Positions 34,211 through 43,603 are shown, counted from the first letter of the stretch. The stretch: 64,000 nucleotides of DNA from CAVYTF01 sp963708205 (GCA_963708205.1 OY970196.1:2046001-2110000); one strand, 5' to 3'. The notes: generated by a model from the letters alone, not told the origin. Program-made: numbers and translations.

Positions 34211-34292
34211 GCGGATGTGGCGAAACTGGCAGACGCACCAGACTTAGGATCTGGCGCCGCAAGGCATGTGGGTTCGACCCCCTCCATCCGCA
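34211..34292 (+). tRNA. tRNA-Leu (TAG anticodon)
   Basis: Type II tRNA of 82 bases: acceptor GCGGATG pairs with CATCCGC, anticodon arm CCAGA-CTTAGGA-TCTGG with anticodon TAG, variable arm, T arm GGGTTCGACCCC type, discriminator A. CCA not encoded. Only 26 bases before the trigger factor start. Confidence 0.95.
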
Positions 34293-34318
34293 CTTTTTTA
34301 GAATAATAAAAAGAAGAA

Positions 34319-35677
34319 ATGGCAACTGTAACAAGAGAAAATATCGCTCCGCTTAATGATAAGATTGTTGTGAATGTGGCAAAAAATGATTATCTGCCTC
34401 CGTTTGAAAAAAGCCTGAAAGATTATGCAAAAAAAGCAAATATTCCTGGCTTTCGCAAAGGAATGGTGCCTGCAGGTTTAGTAAAAAAAATGTATGGACA
34501 AAGTGTGTTTACGGAAGAAATTTTTAAATCGGTTGAGAAGAATTTAAATGAATATTTAACTACAGAACACCTTGATATTTTTGCGCAACCTTTGCCGCTC
34601 GAAAGCGATGCAAGAATGCTTGATGTAAACAATCCATTAGATTATGCATTTGCTTTTGAGATTGGTCTGAAGCCAGCGATAGACATAGATTTCAGTAACA
34701 TATCTATTACAAAATATAAGGTTGAAGTAACAGAAAAAATGATAGATGATGAAATAGAACGATTGCAAACGCGCAATGGAAAAATGACCGAACCCGAAGT
34801 TGTTGAAAAAGATGATAATGTGCTCAATCTTGACTTTAAAGAAACAGATGCAGAAGGAAATATTATTGAAGATGGAATTGCCAAATCGAATTCTTTATTG
34901 GTAAAATATTTTACTGAAAATATCCGCAAAGAATTAATGGGTAAAATGAAAGATGATACAATAAATATTCAATTGAGTAAAGCTTTTGATGATAAAGAAA
35001 GGGAATGGATAATCAGTGATCTCGGATTAGATAAAGATAATATTGACGACGCAAATAAATTTTTCAATATCACTATTACTAAAATTGGATTTGTAGAAAA
35101 AGCGGAATTGAATGAAGAATTATTTGAGAAAGTTTATCCGGGAAAAGAAATAAAAACACCTGAAGATTTTCGCAATGCTGTAAAAAATGAAATTGAAAAT
35201 TATTATGATGCTCAAACCCGCAATCAAATTCATGATCAGTTATATCATCATTTAATTGATCATACAAAAATAGATTTTCCTGAAAATTTTCTAAAACGCT
35301 GGTTACAAACAGGCGGCGAAAAACCCAAAACGCCGGAAGAAGCTGAACAGGAATATCCTACTTTTAAAAATCAATTGAAGTGGTCTTTGATAAGTTCAAA
35401 GTTATTAAATGAAAATAAAATTACTGTTGAACAGGATGAAATAAAAGAAGCTGCAAAGCAGCAAATGCTTGGGTACATGGGCAATCAGCCGCTTGATGCT
35501 CCATGGCTGGATGAATATGTAAACAGAATGTTGAGTGATAAGAAGTTTGTAGAAGAAACTTATTTTCAATTGCAAACAAAAAAATTATTTGCATTGCTTG
35601 AAACTAAAGTGCCCACTGTTGAAGAAAATATCAGCGCAGAAGATTTTGCAGCAAAACAACATCACCATCATCATTAA
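34319..35677 (+). CDS. tig: Trigger factor chaperone (with natural C-terminal poly-His)
   Basis: 452 residues. Ribosome-binding signature GFRKGMVPAGLVKK near residue 45; a middle region at the position of the PPIase domain (VEKDDNVLNLDFKETD), and a helical C-terminal chaperone domain. Holds nascent chains at the ribosome exit. The protein ends in five His. Start AAATGG after an A/G-rich leader. It seems to share a transcript with tRNA-Leu upstream. Convergent with the M1 peptidase gene nine bases on. Confidence 0.92.
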   Translation: MATVTRENIAPLNDKIVVNVAKNDYLPPFEKSLKDYAKKANIPGFRKGMVPAGLVKKMYGQSVFTEEIFKSVEKNLNEYLTTEHLDIFAQPLPLESDARMLDVNNPLDYAFAFEIGLKPAIDIDFSNISITKYKVEVTEKMIDDEIERLQTRNGKMTEPEVVEKDDNVLNLDFKETDAEGNIIEDGIAKSNSLLVKYFTENIRKELMGKMKDDTINIQLSKAFDDKEREWIISDLGLDKDNIDDANKFFNITITKIGFVEKAELNEELFEKVYPGKEIKTPEDFRNAVKNEIENYYDAQTRNQIHDQLYHHLIDHTKIDFPENFLKRWLQTGGEKPKTPEEAEQEYPTFKNQLKWSLISSKLLNENKITVEQDEIKEAAKQQMLGYMGNQPLDAPWLDEYVNRMLSDKKFVEETYFQLQTKKLFALLETKVPTVEENISAEDFAAKQHHHHH

Positions 35678-35686
35678 ACGAATACT

Positions 35687-38305
35687 TTAATTAATTGGTG
35701 AGAAAGCTACATCACTTAAACCACTGTTCATGCTTATGTTTTCAATTGTTAAGTTATAAGAATATCGTCCATCATCAACACTCCAGTTGTAAGGATATTT
35801 AATGTTATCAACGCTTCTATAATCAGAGAAAGAGATTGCTACATCTGAGCCAACATCTGATGAATAAATTTCTTTTACGCGCAATCCTGTTGCTACATCA
35901 TAATAGAAAGTGTAAGAAATATTTGCAGGACTCGTCACTTTTATTTCATAGGCATCTTTGCCATTTATATTTTTTATTCCGGTGAGCTGCGTTTTGTAAT
36001 CAGCATCATTGAAATTTAATTCAGGAAAAATTATAGTTTCTTCTTCATATATTTTTTTCATACTGTTACTGTCAACCATTCTTACTTTATTGTTTAAAGA
36101 TGTGGTTGAAACATTATTGCCATTCACAACAATTTTTTCAAGAGATGTTTGCATAGAAGTTGAAGTCATCTCAGAATAAAATTTATCCGGCGATTTATAT
36201 TTTCTTGTGATCGTTAAATCTTTGCCTTGCGCATTTCCTACAGCAGTGAATGAAAGATCCTGTATGTTTTTTAAATTATTGATGCCACCAATATTTTGTA
36301 AATAATTATTGATAATTGTATTCACTGAAACACCTGCAGGTGCTGGTTTTAAGATCGAAGAAGAATCCCATTTATTGTTCTCAGGATTTACGTCGGGAAA
36401 CTCATGCATGGGATCGATAATAACACTCTTTAAAAGTCTTGTAGAATTGTAATGAAAAGTCCATGTGCTACCGCGTTCCCATATTTCAATGGGCAGTTGT
36501 ATCGTATCTGCTTTTTCATCTCCCTGTTGCTGAATTGCCAATACCACAGGCATTGCCATTTGTTCCAAATTTTCTATTGTAATTAATGCACCTTTTGACG
36601 CATCATTATTTACATACCTAACATCTTTTACAGCCTGATCAAGTTTGTAATTATAAAAAAACCATTCTCTCCAAAACCAAGCAAGGTCTTCGCCGCCGGC
36701 ATTTTCCATGGTATGAAAAAAATCCCAGGGAGTTGGATGTTTAAATGCCCAACGATTAATATAAGTGCGAAATGCATAATCAAATCTATCTTGTCCAAGT
36801 ACATATTTACGAAGCAGATTCAACGCCAGCGCCGGTTTGCCATAAGCATTTGTTCCTAAGTTAAAAGGTTGTGTTACATCAGGAATTGTCATGATTGATT
36901 CTGACTTCGGGCCGAAAGTAAGTTTTGTTCCCGTTTCAACATCCTGTGGTTTATAAAATTCTCCGTTATTAAAAACCTTTGTATCAACGCCATTTATAAA
37001 AGTGTTGAAACCTTCATCCATCCACGGAAATTTTCTTTCATTAGAACCAACGATCATTGGAAACCAATTATGCCCAAACTCATGATTTGTTACACCCCAC
37101 AAAGCGCCTTTTTCAGATTTTATATTACAAAAAACAATGCCTGGATATTCCATGCCATTAATATTGCAGGCAACATTTGTCGCAACAGGATAAGTATATT
37201 CATACCATTCTTTTGAATATAATTCTATTGCGCCTTTTACAAATTCTGTAGAGCGTTTCCATCCACTATCCTTTGCAGCTTCTACAGGATAAACTGATTG
37301 AGCTAAAATTTTTTTTCCGCTTGGAAGGCTTATTCTTGCTGCGTCCCAGATAAATGCTTTGGAAGCTGCCCATGCTACATCGCGTGTTTGCGTGCATTTG
37401 AAATGCCATGTAAGCATTGATTTCTGAAGATGTGTTGATGAATTATTTATATCTTCTGCTGAATGAATAATCACAGTTTTATCACTTTCTTTTGCTCCTG
37501 TCAGGCGTTTTATTTGATCCGCAGTTAAGACTTCCGTTGGATTTACTAACTCACCCGATCCAACAACTATTAAATTTGATGGAGCTGTAATGGTGTAATC
37601 AAAATTTCCATAGTCAAGATAAAATTCTCCTGCACCTATATATGGAATTGTATTCCATCCTGAAACATCATCATACACTTCCATTCTGGGATACCATTGT
37701 GCAATCGAATAAATCCATCCGTTTTTTGTAGCCGTTCTTCCCATTCGGTCCGTGCCCTTTTCAGGCACCTGAAAACTGTAATCAATTTTTAGTTGAATTG
37801 ATGAACCTGCTTTCAAAGGCGAAGGCAATCTCACCTGCATTCTTGTGTCGTTGGTAATATAATCTGCAGGAATTGTTTTGCCATTTTCTACAATGTTTAC
37901 TGCTTTTAAAACATCACCCTGCGTGTAAGTTGTGTTGGAATATCTGCCGCCGCCAACAGCAGTGGCAGCTTCACCGCGGGAATCTTGCCGATATATATTT
38001 TGTTCAACCTGCAGCCATAAAAAAGAAAGATTATCCGGGCTGTTATTCGTATAAGTTATCAGCACAGTTCCGCTTACAGAATGTGTTGCAGTGTCAAGTG
38101 TAACATTAATATTATAGTCAGCGCGGTTTTGCCAATATTGTTTCCCCGGTTCACCACCGGCAGTTCTGTAAACTGTGGCAGTGGAAGGATAAAATAATGG
38201 ATTGAATAGAACATGTGCATCATATTTAGAACTATCTGTTTGCTGTGCATGTAAATTCAAATAGGATAAAAGCCATAGCAACAATGCAAGTTTACTGTAT
38301 TTCAT
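35687..38305 (-). CDS. Exported M1-family metallopeptidase with C-terminal LolA-like domain
   Basis: 872 residues from the ATG at 38305, chosen because it places a signal peptide (MKYSKLALLLWLLSYLNLHAQ) at the start. M1 features: substrate motif INGMEYPG (GAMEN position), zinc motif H408-E-F-G-H412, and downstream WMDEGFNTFI glutamate. Zinc aminopeptidase in the periplasm or at the surface. The final ~210 residues resemble the LolA-type beta domain (INGKDAYEIKVTSP; YYDVATGLRVKEI) often fused to zinc peptidases in Bacteroidota. Substrate unknown. Confidence 0.9.
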   Translation of the reverse strand: MKYSKLALLLWLLSYLNLHAQQTDSSKYDAHVLFNPLFYPSTATVYRTAGGEPGKQYWQNRADYNINVTLDTATHSVSGTVLITYTNNSPDNLSFLWLQVEQNIYRQDSRGEAATAVGGGRYSNTTYTQGDVLKAVNIVENGKTIPADYITNDTRMQVRLPSPLKAGSSIQLKIDYSFQVPEKGTDRMGRTATKNGWIYSIAQWYPRMEVYDDVSGWNTIPYIGAGEFYLDYGNFDYTITAPSNLIVVGSGELVNPTEVLTADQIKRLTGAKESDKTVIIHSAEDINNSSTHLQKSMLTWHFKCTQTRDVAWAASKAFIWDAARISLPSGKKILAQSVYPVEAAKDSGWKRSTEFVKGAIELYSKEWYEYTYPVATNVACNINGMEYPGIVFCNIKSEKGALWGVTNHEFGHNWFPMIVGSNERKFPWMDEGFNTFINGVDTKVFNNGEFYKPQDVETGTKLTFGPKSESIMTIPDVTQPFNLGTNAYGKPALALNLLRKYVLGQDRFDYAFRTYINRWAFKHPTPWDFFHTMENAGGEDLAWFWREWFFYNYKLDQAVKDVRYVNNDASKGALITIENLEQMAMPVVLAIQQQGDEKADTIQLPIEIWERGSTWTFHYNSTRLLKSVIIDPMHEFPDVNPENNKWDSSSILKPAPAGVSVNTIINNYLQNIGGINNLKNIQDLSFTAVGNAQGKDLTITRKYKSPDKFYSEMTSTSMQTSLEKIVVNGNNVSTTSLNNKVRMVDSNSMKKIYEEETIIFPELNFNDADYKTQLTGIKNINGKDAYEIKVTSPANISYTFYYDVATGLRVKEIYSSDVGSDVAISFSDYRSVDNIKYPYNWSVDDGRYSYNLTIENISMNSGLSDVAFSPIN

Positions 38306-38518
38306 AAATTTCAATGAGATGATTTCTTTAAAAATAATTACTGCAAGCTGATTATAAAAGTTTTTTATTTTAATGGCAAGTATTTCTTTAACTCGCTTAT
38401 GAACTGTAAAATCCATGCCATATTTTTTATAGTTTTGGCGCTTGTCTTTTTTAAAATAAAACAACTTCGATACAATCTAATGTTGTTGTAAGTTGCTTTC
38501 ATTATTTTAGCGTTTATT

Positions 38519-38995
38519 ATGCAGTTTAGTTTTTGTTACGATAAAAAGAAAGTGATACAGGCTTTGCGTTATCATTTTATTTCACGCTCAGAAATAAAAT
38601 TGCTGATTGTTTTGGTAAATGTTTTTGCTATTATTTCTGCCGGCCTTTTTTATTTTAAAAAAATTACACCACAACCTTTTTTATTAAGTTCTTTTTTATG
38701 GCTGATGCTCATGATTTCGTTTTGGTATATTTTACCAAATACTATTTACAGAAAAGCGCAAACCTTTAAAGAAAGCTTTACGATTTTTTTTTATGAACAG
38801 CATGTAAGGCTTGAAAATGTAAGAGGTTTTGTAGATTGGGATTGGAGCCAGTTCAGCACATATTTTGAAAGTCCCAATTTTTTTCATTTATACTTTACAT
38901 CAAAATCTTTTTTCCTTGTTCCAAAAGAAAATCTTGATGAAAATACTTTGTATGCATTAAGAGAGTTACTGAAAAAAAAGATCGTAAAAAAATAG
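38519..38995 (+). CDS. YcxB-like membrane protein
   Basis: 158 residues. Two helices (residues ~26-45 and ~53-72) and a C-terminal cytoplasmic domain whose WDWSQFSTYFESPNFFHLYF and FFLVPKENL segments match the YcxB-like pattern (PF14317). Function of this family is not known. A TAnnTTTG-like element at 38430-38437 may drive it. Convergent with the GNAT gene after five bases. Confidence 0.75.
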   Translation: MQFSFCYDKKKVIQALRYHFISRSEIKLLIVLVNVFAIISAGLFYFKKITPQPFLLSSFLWLMLMISFWYILPNTIYRKAQTFKESFTIFFYEQHVRLENVRGFVDWDWSQFSTYFESPNFFHLYFTSKSFFLVPKENLDENTLYALRELLKKKIVKK

Positions 38996-39000
38996 TATTA

Positions 39001-39429
39001 TCAAAGGGGTTTTTCCATTTCAAAATGCGGTATCGTTACTTCCATAAATTCATTTCCCACAACTTTATATCCTGATTTTTCATAGAAACCAACAGCCGTT
39101 TTTCTTGCATGCATTGTTATTTTTCTAAAGCCTCTGTCACGTGCAAGATTTTCTGCAAACTGCATCAACGCGCGCCCAATTCCTTTGCCCTGCAATGTAG
39201 GCGCCACTGCCATTTGCCTGAGTTGAATGGTAATTTTATCTTTCGGCACCAACATGCAGCAAGCTTCTAATTTATCATCTTCATAACAGCCGATTAATAT
39301 ATTATCTGTTTCTTTTTCCAGTTCGCCTTCATCGAAAGAAAGCCCAAGCGGTTTGCGCAACATAGTATTTCGCAAATCAACCATATCCTTATAATCTTTT
39401 GTGCCGTGATCTAAAATTTTCAATGCCAT
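39001..39429 (-). CDS. GNAT-family N-acetyltransferase
   Basis: 142 residues. Acetyl-CoA binding motif in LRQMAVAPTLQGKGIGRALMQFAE (V/I-x-x-x-x-Q-G-x-G-x-A pattern) and the C-terminal KSGYKVVGNEFMEVTIPHFEMEK. Small ElaA/PhnO-like acetyltransferase; the acceptor cannot be told from sequence. Alone on its strand. Confidence 0.88.
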   Translation of the reverse strand: MALKILDHGTKDYKDMVDLRNTMLRKPLGLSFDEGELEKETDNILIGCYEDDKLEACCMLVPKDKITIQLRQMAVAPTLQGKGIGRALMQFAENLARDRGFRKITMHARKTAVGFYEKSGYKVVGNEFMEVTIPHFEMEKPL

Positions 39430-39543
39430 TGGGAGTTATTGAACATTAATTATTATGATTCGAATAAAAATAATGATTTCTTTTTTATAATAATAAAACA
39501 AACACCAAAAAATTATATCTCATTGCGGATTGATTAAAATTGA

Positions 39544-39551
39544 TATTTTTG
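39544..39551 (+). promoter_or_regulatory. Promoter -7 element (TATTTTTG) for acpP
   Basis: TAnnTTTG match 25 bases before the acpP ATG; a TTG at 39523-39525 lies 18 bases upstream, in the expected -33 range. The best-spaced promoter in the window. Confidence 0.65.
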
Positions 39552-39576
39552 CAGCCATAACAAAAATTATAAAAAC

Positions 39577-39813
39577 ATGTCAGACATCTCAACAAGAGTA
39601 AAAAAAATTATCGTAGATAAATTAGGCGTAGATGAAGCAGAAGTAACTAATGAAGCTTCTTTTACTAATGACCTTGGTGCCGATTCTTTAGATACAGTGG
39701 AGCTTATTATGGAATTTGAGAAAGAATTTAATATCTCTATTCCTGATGAACAAGCTGAAACAATTACTACTGTTGGTCAGGCAATAACATACCTTGAAGA
39801 ACACGTTAAGTAA
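39577..39813 (+). CDS. acpP: Acyl carrier protein
   Basis: 78 residues. Carries acyl chains on a phosphopantetheine attached to S37 in DLGADSLDTVELIMEFE. Acidic throughout, four-helix fold. Followed by a long hairpin, then fabF. Feeds acyl groups to the lpx enzymes elsewhere in the window. Confidence 0.98.
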   Translation: MSDISTRVKKIIVDKLGVDEAEVTNEASFTNDLGADSLDTVELIMEFEKEFNISIPDEQAETITTVGQAITYLEEHVK

Positions 39814-39844
39814 ACTGAATTTTGATTTTTCGTTTTAATAGCTT

Positions 39845-39883
39845 ATCCGCCTTACGAAGAAATTTTTTTTCGTTAAGGCGGAT
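39845..39883 (+). terminator. Long hairpin between acpP and fabF (terminator or RNase III site)
   Basis: ATCCGCCTTACGAAGAAA pairs with TTTTTTCGTTAAGGCGGAT through about 18 pairs with one bulged T and a two-base loop. The following tail (TTATAAC) is poor in T, so termination would be partial at best. The loop and upper stem are AT pairs; the lower stem is GC-rich. Confidence 0.6.
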
Positions 39884-39910
39884 TTATAACATTAAAAAAG
39901 GGCTTGTCGT

Positions 39911-41164
39911 ATGCAGTTAAAAAGAGTTGTTGTTACAGGTATTGGCGTTATTTCACCGTTAGGAAATAATTTAAAAGATTATTGGAATGGTTTGATAAAC
40001 GGTGTTTCAGGCGCAGACAACATTACTTTATTTGATGCATCAAAATTTAAAACCCGCTTTGCATGCGAAGTAAAAAATTTTGAAGCCACAGATTTTTTTG
40101 ATAGAAAAGAAGCACGCAAAACAGACCGGTTCACGCAGTTTGCATTAGTGGTAAGTGATGAAGCAATGAATGATGCAGGTTTGAATAAAGATAACATTGT
40201 GCCGGACAGAACGGGCGTTGTCTTTGGCAGCGGAATCGGCGGTATCACTACGTTTCAGAATGAAGTGTCAGATTTTGCAAGAGGTGATGGCACCCCACGC
40301 TTCAATCCTTTTTTCATTCCAAAAATGATAATGGATATTGCAGCAGGGCAAATTTCCATGCGGCATAATCTTCGTGGTCCCAACTTCGCAGTTGTAAGCG
40401 CCTGCGCCACAAGTACCAATGCCATTGGTGAAGCATTCGATCTCATTCGTCTTGGTAAATCAGATATTATTTTAGCAGGTGGCAGCGAAGCTGTAATAAT
40501 TGAAGCAGGCGTTGGCGGCTTTAATGCAATGAAAGCCATGAGTGAGCGAAATGATGACCCAAAAACTGCAAGCAGACCTTATGATAAAGACAGAGATGGT
40601 TTTGTGATAGGTGAAGCTGCAGGCATATTGGTTTTAGAAGAATTGGAACATGCAGTTGCACGTAATGCAAAAATATATTGTGAGATTGCAGGCACCGGCG
40701 CAACAGCAGATGCATATCATATTACTGCTCCGCATCCGGATGGTTTAGGCGCACAAAATGTTATGCTCGCCTCTTTGAAAGATGCTAACATGCAGCCGGA
40801 AGAAATTGATTATATCAATACACACGGCACTTCTACGCCGCTTGGCGATGGTGCAGAAGTAAAAGCCATCCTCAAAGTTTTTAAAGATCATGCGTATAAA
40901 TTAAATATCAGTTCTACAAAATCAATGACCGGTCATTGTCTTGGCGCTGCCGGAGTTATTGAAGCGATTGCATGCATTATGAGTACGAAAGAAGATATCG
41001 TACCGCCAACTATCAATCATTTTACAGATGATCCTGAACTTGACCCAAAATTAAATTTTACATTTAATAAAGCGCAGAAACGCACTGTAAATGCGGCTTT
41101 AAGCAATACCTTCGGTTTCGGCGGACATAATGCGTGCATAATTGTAAAAAAATATGTAGCTTAA
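39911..41164 (+). CDS. fabF: Beta-ketoacyl-ACP synthase II
   Basis: 417 residues. Condenses malonyl-ACP with acyl-ACP in fatty-acid elongation. Catalytic triad intact: C165 in VVSACATSTNAI, H305 in NTHGTSTPLGD, H342 in SMTGHCLGAAG. Thiolase-fold enzyme of the usual length. Sits between acpP and rnc; rnc starts four bases after its stop. Confidence 0.97.
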   Translation: MQLKRVVVTGIGVISPLGNNLKDYWNGLINGVSGADNITLFDASKFKTRFACEVKNFEATDFFDRKEARKTDRFTQFALVVSDEAMNDAGLNKDNIVPDRTGVVFGSGIGGITTFQNEVSDFARGDGTPRFNPFFIPKMIMDIAAGQISMRHNLRGPNFAVVSACATSTNAIGEAFDLIRLGKSDIILAGGSEAVIIEAGVGGFNAMKAMSERNDDPKTASRPYDKDRDGFVIGEAAGILVLEELEHAVARNAKIYCEIAGTGATADAYHITAPHPDGLGAQNVMLASLKDANMQPEEIDYINTHGTSTPLGDGAEVKAILKVFKDHAYKLNISSTKSMTGHCLGAAGVIEAIACIMSTKEDIVPPTINHFTDDPELDPKLNFTFNKAQKRTVNAALSNTFGFGGHNACIIVKKYVA

Positions 41165-41168
41165 CGCT

Positions 41169-41879
41169 GTGTCAAATCTTATCCAACAAATTTTTTCTAA
41201 GACATCTAAAATTTCTTTTGAAAAGCAATTACGCAACCAGTTTGGTATTAAAGCCGGCAATGATGCTTTGTACAGAAGTGCGTTAAGCCATCGTTCAGTA
41301 AAAGAAAGTGCCGAAGAAAATAATGAGCGGCTCGAATATTTGGGTGATGCAATTTTAAGCGCGATCGTTGCTGATTATTTGTTTAAACGTTATCCTTATA
41401 AAGGCGAAGGGTTTCTCACAGAGATGCGCAGCAAAATGGTAAACCGACAACAACTTAATGATATTGCTTTGAAGATGGGTTTTAAAAAAATTACCTTTTA
41501 CAATAAATTTGATAATGCTTTAAAAGGCAGCCAAATTTTTGGCAATACGCTGGAAGCCTTGGTGGGCGCCATTTACATTGATAAGGGTTATAGCAAAACA
41601 AAAAAGTGGGTACTGGAAAGAATTATTATTCCATACATTTTTGTTGATGATCTTGAACAAATTGACATCAATTTAAAAAACCGTTTGATCGGTTGGGCAA
41701 GCAAAAATGGTAAGTCACTCGACTTTGAAACAGTGGATGAAAAATTAGAAAATGGCAGACGCATTTTCACAATTGCAGCCATGCTTGATGGTGAAAAAAT
41801 TTCTTCGGGAAGTGGGTTCAATAAAAAAGATGCAAGCCAGGTTGCAGCACAGTTAGCAATTGAGAAGCTGGGGTTGTAA
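41169..41879 (+). CDS. rnc: Ribonuclease III
   Basis: 236 residues. Cleaves double-stranded RNA, matures rRNA. Signature ERLEYLGDAILSAIVADYLF near residue 57 with catalytic acidic residues, second acidic site NTLEALVGAIYIDKGY, C-terminal dsRNA-binding domain (~165-236; FNKKDASQVAAQLAIEKLG). Starts with GTG four bases after fabF, so likely translationally coupled. Convergent with the epimerase gene two bases on. Confidence 0.96.
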   Translation: MSNLIQQIFSKTSKISFEKQLRNQFGIKAGNDALYRSALSHRSVKESAEENNERLEYLGDAILSAIVADYLFKRYPYKGEGFLTEMRSKMVNRQQLNDIALKMGFKKITFYNKFDNALKGSQIFGNTLEALVGAIYIDKGYSKTKKWVLERIIIPYIFVDDLEQIDINLKNRLIGWASKNGKSLDFETVDEKLENGRRIFTIAAMLDGEKISSGSGFNKKDASQVAAQLAIEKLGL

Positions 41880-41881
41880 CT

Positions 41882-42283
41882 TTATTTTTTTTCCTGGCAC
41901 AATTCTATCAAAACACCATTTGTTGTTTTTGGATGAAGAAAACAAATTAATTTATTGTCTGCTCCATCTTTCGGCTCTTCGCTCAACAGCGTAAAACCCA
42001 ATGCAGACAAGCGTTTCATTTCTGCAAAAATATCATCGGTTTCAAATGCAATATGATGAATGCCTTCACCTTTTTTTTCGATAAATTTTTCAATCGCAGT
42101 ATTTTTTTCAAGGCTTTCCAATAATTCTATTTTTGTTTCTCCCTGTTTAAAAAAAGCTGTGCTTACATTTTCATTTTGCACTATTTCAGTTTTATAACAT
42201 TTTTCATTCAATAATTTTTCAAATAAAATAATTGATTCATCCATATTTTTTACGGCAATACCAATATGTTCCACCTTTTTCAT
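41882..42283 (-). CDS. mce: Methylmalonyl-CoA epimerase
   Basis: 133 residues, glyoxalase/VOC fold with two beta-alpha-beta modules. Metal ligands fit: H6 in VEHIGIAV, the HHIAFETDD His, and E in VLIELCQ. Interconverts (R)- and (S)-methylmalonyl-CoA in the propionate-succinate path. Glyoxalase-type relatives are an alternative, but the EHIGIAVKN start and length favour the epimerase. The mutase is not in the window. Confidence 0.88.
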   Translation of the reverse strand: MKKVEHIGIAVKNMDESIILFEKLLNEKCYKTEIVQNENVSTAFFKQGETKIELLESLEKNTAIEKFIEKKGEGIHHIAFETDDIFAEMKRLSALGFTLLSEEPKDGADNKLICFLHPKTTNGVLIELCQEKK

Positions 42284-42354
42284 CTGTTTGATTTTCGATA
42301 TGAGAAATAAGAAATTTCTGAATTAATTATGCTTCCAAAGTAAATCATTTAGCG

Positions 42355-42362
42355 TAAATTTG
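42355..42362 (+). promoter_or_regulatory. Promoter -7 element (TAAATTTG) for iscS
   Basis: TAnnTTTG match 23 bases before the iscS ATG at 42386. Confidence 0.5.
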
Positions 42363-42385
42363 CTTCTATAAATTATCACAGTTTT

Positions 42386-43603
42386 ATGTTGAAATTGCCT
42401 GTTTATTTAGATAATAATGCTACTACACCAATGGACCCGCGTGTGCTCGAAGCAATGCTGCCGTATTTTACAGAGCATTTTGGAAATGCAGCAAGCCGTA
42501 ACCATCCCTTTGGATGGGAAGCGGAAGAAGCTGTAGATTATGCGCGTGAACAAGTCGCAAAATTAATTGGCGCCGATCCGAAAGAAATAATTTTTACTTC
42601 AGGCGCAACTGAAGGCGATAACCTTGCTATCAAAGGCGTGTACGAAATGTATGCATCAAAAGGCAATCATATTATCACTTGCGTTACAGAGCATAAAGCG
42701 GTTTTAGATACTTGCAAACACATAGAAAAAACAGGTGGCGAAGTAACTTATCTTCCGGTAAACAGAGAAGGTTTGATAGATCTGAAGCAATTAGAAGCAT
42801 CAATAAAATCAACCACTATTTTAATAGCAATAATGTATGCTAACAATGAAATTGGTGTGATACAACCTGTAAAAGAGATCAGCAATATTGCACGCAGGCA
42901 TGGTGCTTTATTTTTTACAGATGCTACGCAAGCTGTAGGGAAAATACCTGTTGATGTAAACAAAGATAGTATTGATTTGATGGCATTTTCTGGACATAAA
43001 ATGTACGGACCAAAAGGTGTTGGTGCATTATATGTTAGGAGAAAAAACCCGAGAGTAAAAGTAACTTCTCAAATGGATGGTGGCGGACATGAACGTGGCA
43101 TGAGAAGCGGCACATTAAATGTTCCCGGCATTGTTGGCTTTGGCAAAGCATGTGAACTTTGCAGGCTGGATATGGAAGAAGATACCAAAAGAATTGTAAA
43201 GCTCCGGGATAAATTAGAAACTGAGTTATTAAAATTAGAAGAAGCTTATGTGAATGGCAGCAAAGAACACCGTTTACCGCATGTAAGTAACGTCTCATTT
43301 AAATATGTTGAAGGCGAAGGATTGATGATGGGATTCAATAAAAATATCGCTTTATCATCGGGTTCTGCATGCACTTCTGCTTCGCTCGAACCAAGCTATG
43401 TTTTAAAAGCATTAGGTTTGGGTGATGATTTGGCACATAGTTCGCTGCGTTTTGGATTAAGTCGTTTTACAACCGAAGAACAAATAGATTATACGATAGA
43501 ACAAATTTCAGAAACAGTTTTAAAGTTAAGAGAAATGAGCCCGCTTTGGGAAATGTTTAAAGAAGGTATGGATTTAGATAAAATAGAATGGGCAGCACAT
43601 TAA
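42386..43603 (+). CDS. iscS: Cysteine desulfurase
   Basis: 405 residues. PLP enzyme that provides sulfur for Fe-S clusters. Class V aminotransferase fold: YLDNNATTPMDPRVL start, K205 of the PLP link in SGHKMYGPKG, sulfur-carrying C329 in SSGSACTSASLEPS. The longer catalytic-Cys loop marks it as group I (IscS/NifS). Heads iscS-iscU-iscA. No IscR regulator gene is next to it. Confidence 0.97.
   Translation: MLKLPVYLDNNATTPMDPRVLEAMLPYFTEHFGNAASRNHPFGWEAEEAVDYAREQVAKLIGADPKEIIFTSGATEGDNLAIKGVYEMYASKGNHIITCVTEHKAVLDTCKHIEKTGGEVTYLPVNREGLIDLKQLEASIKSTTILIAIMYANNEIGVIQPVKEISNIARRHGALFFTDATQAVGKIPVDVNKDSIDLMAFSGHKMYGPKGVGALYVRRKNPRVKVTSQMDGGGHERGMRSGTLNVPGIVGFGKACELCRLDMEEDTKRIVKLRDKLETELLKLEEAYVNGSKEHRLPHVSNVSFKYVEGEGLMMGFNKNIALSSGSACTSASLEPSYVLKALGLGDDLAHSSLRFGLSRFTTEEQIDYTIEQISETVLKLREMSPLWEMFKEGMDLDKIEWAAH

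Noticed and set aside
35660..35677. His-tag on trigger factor as a sign of engineered DNA
   Set aside because: The five His codons are mixed (CAT/CAC) and the flanking genome is continuous and natural; no vector sequence is present.
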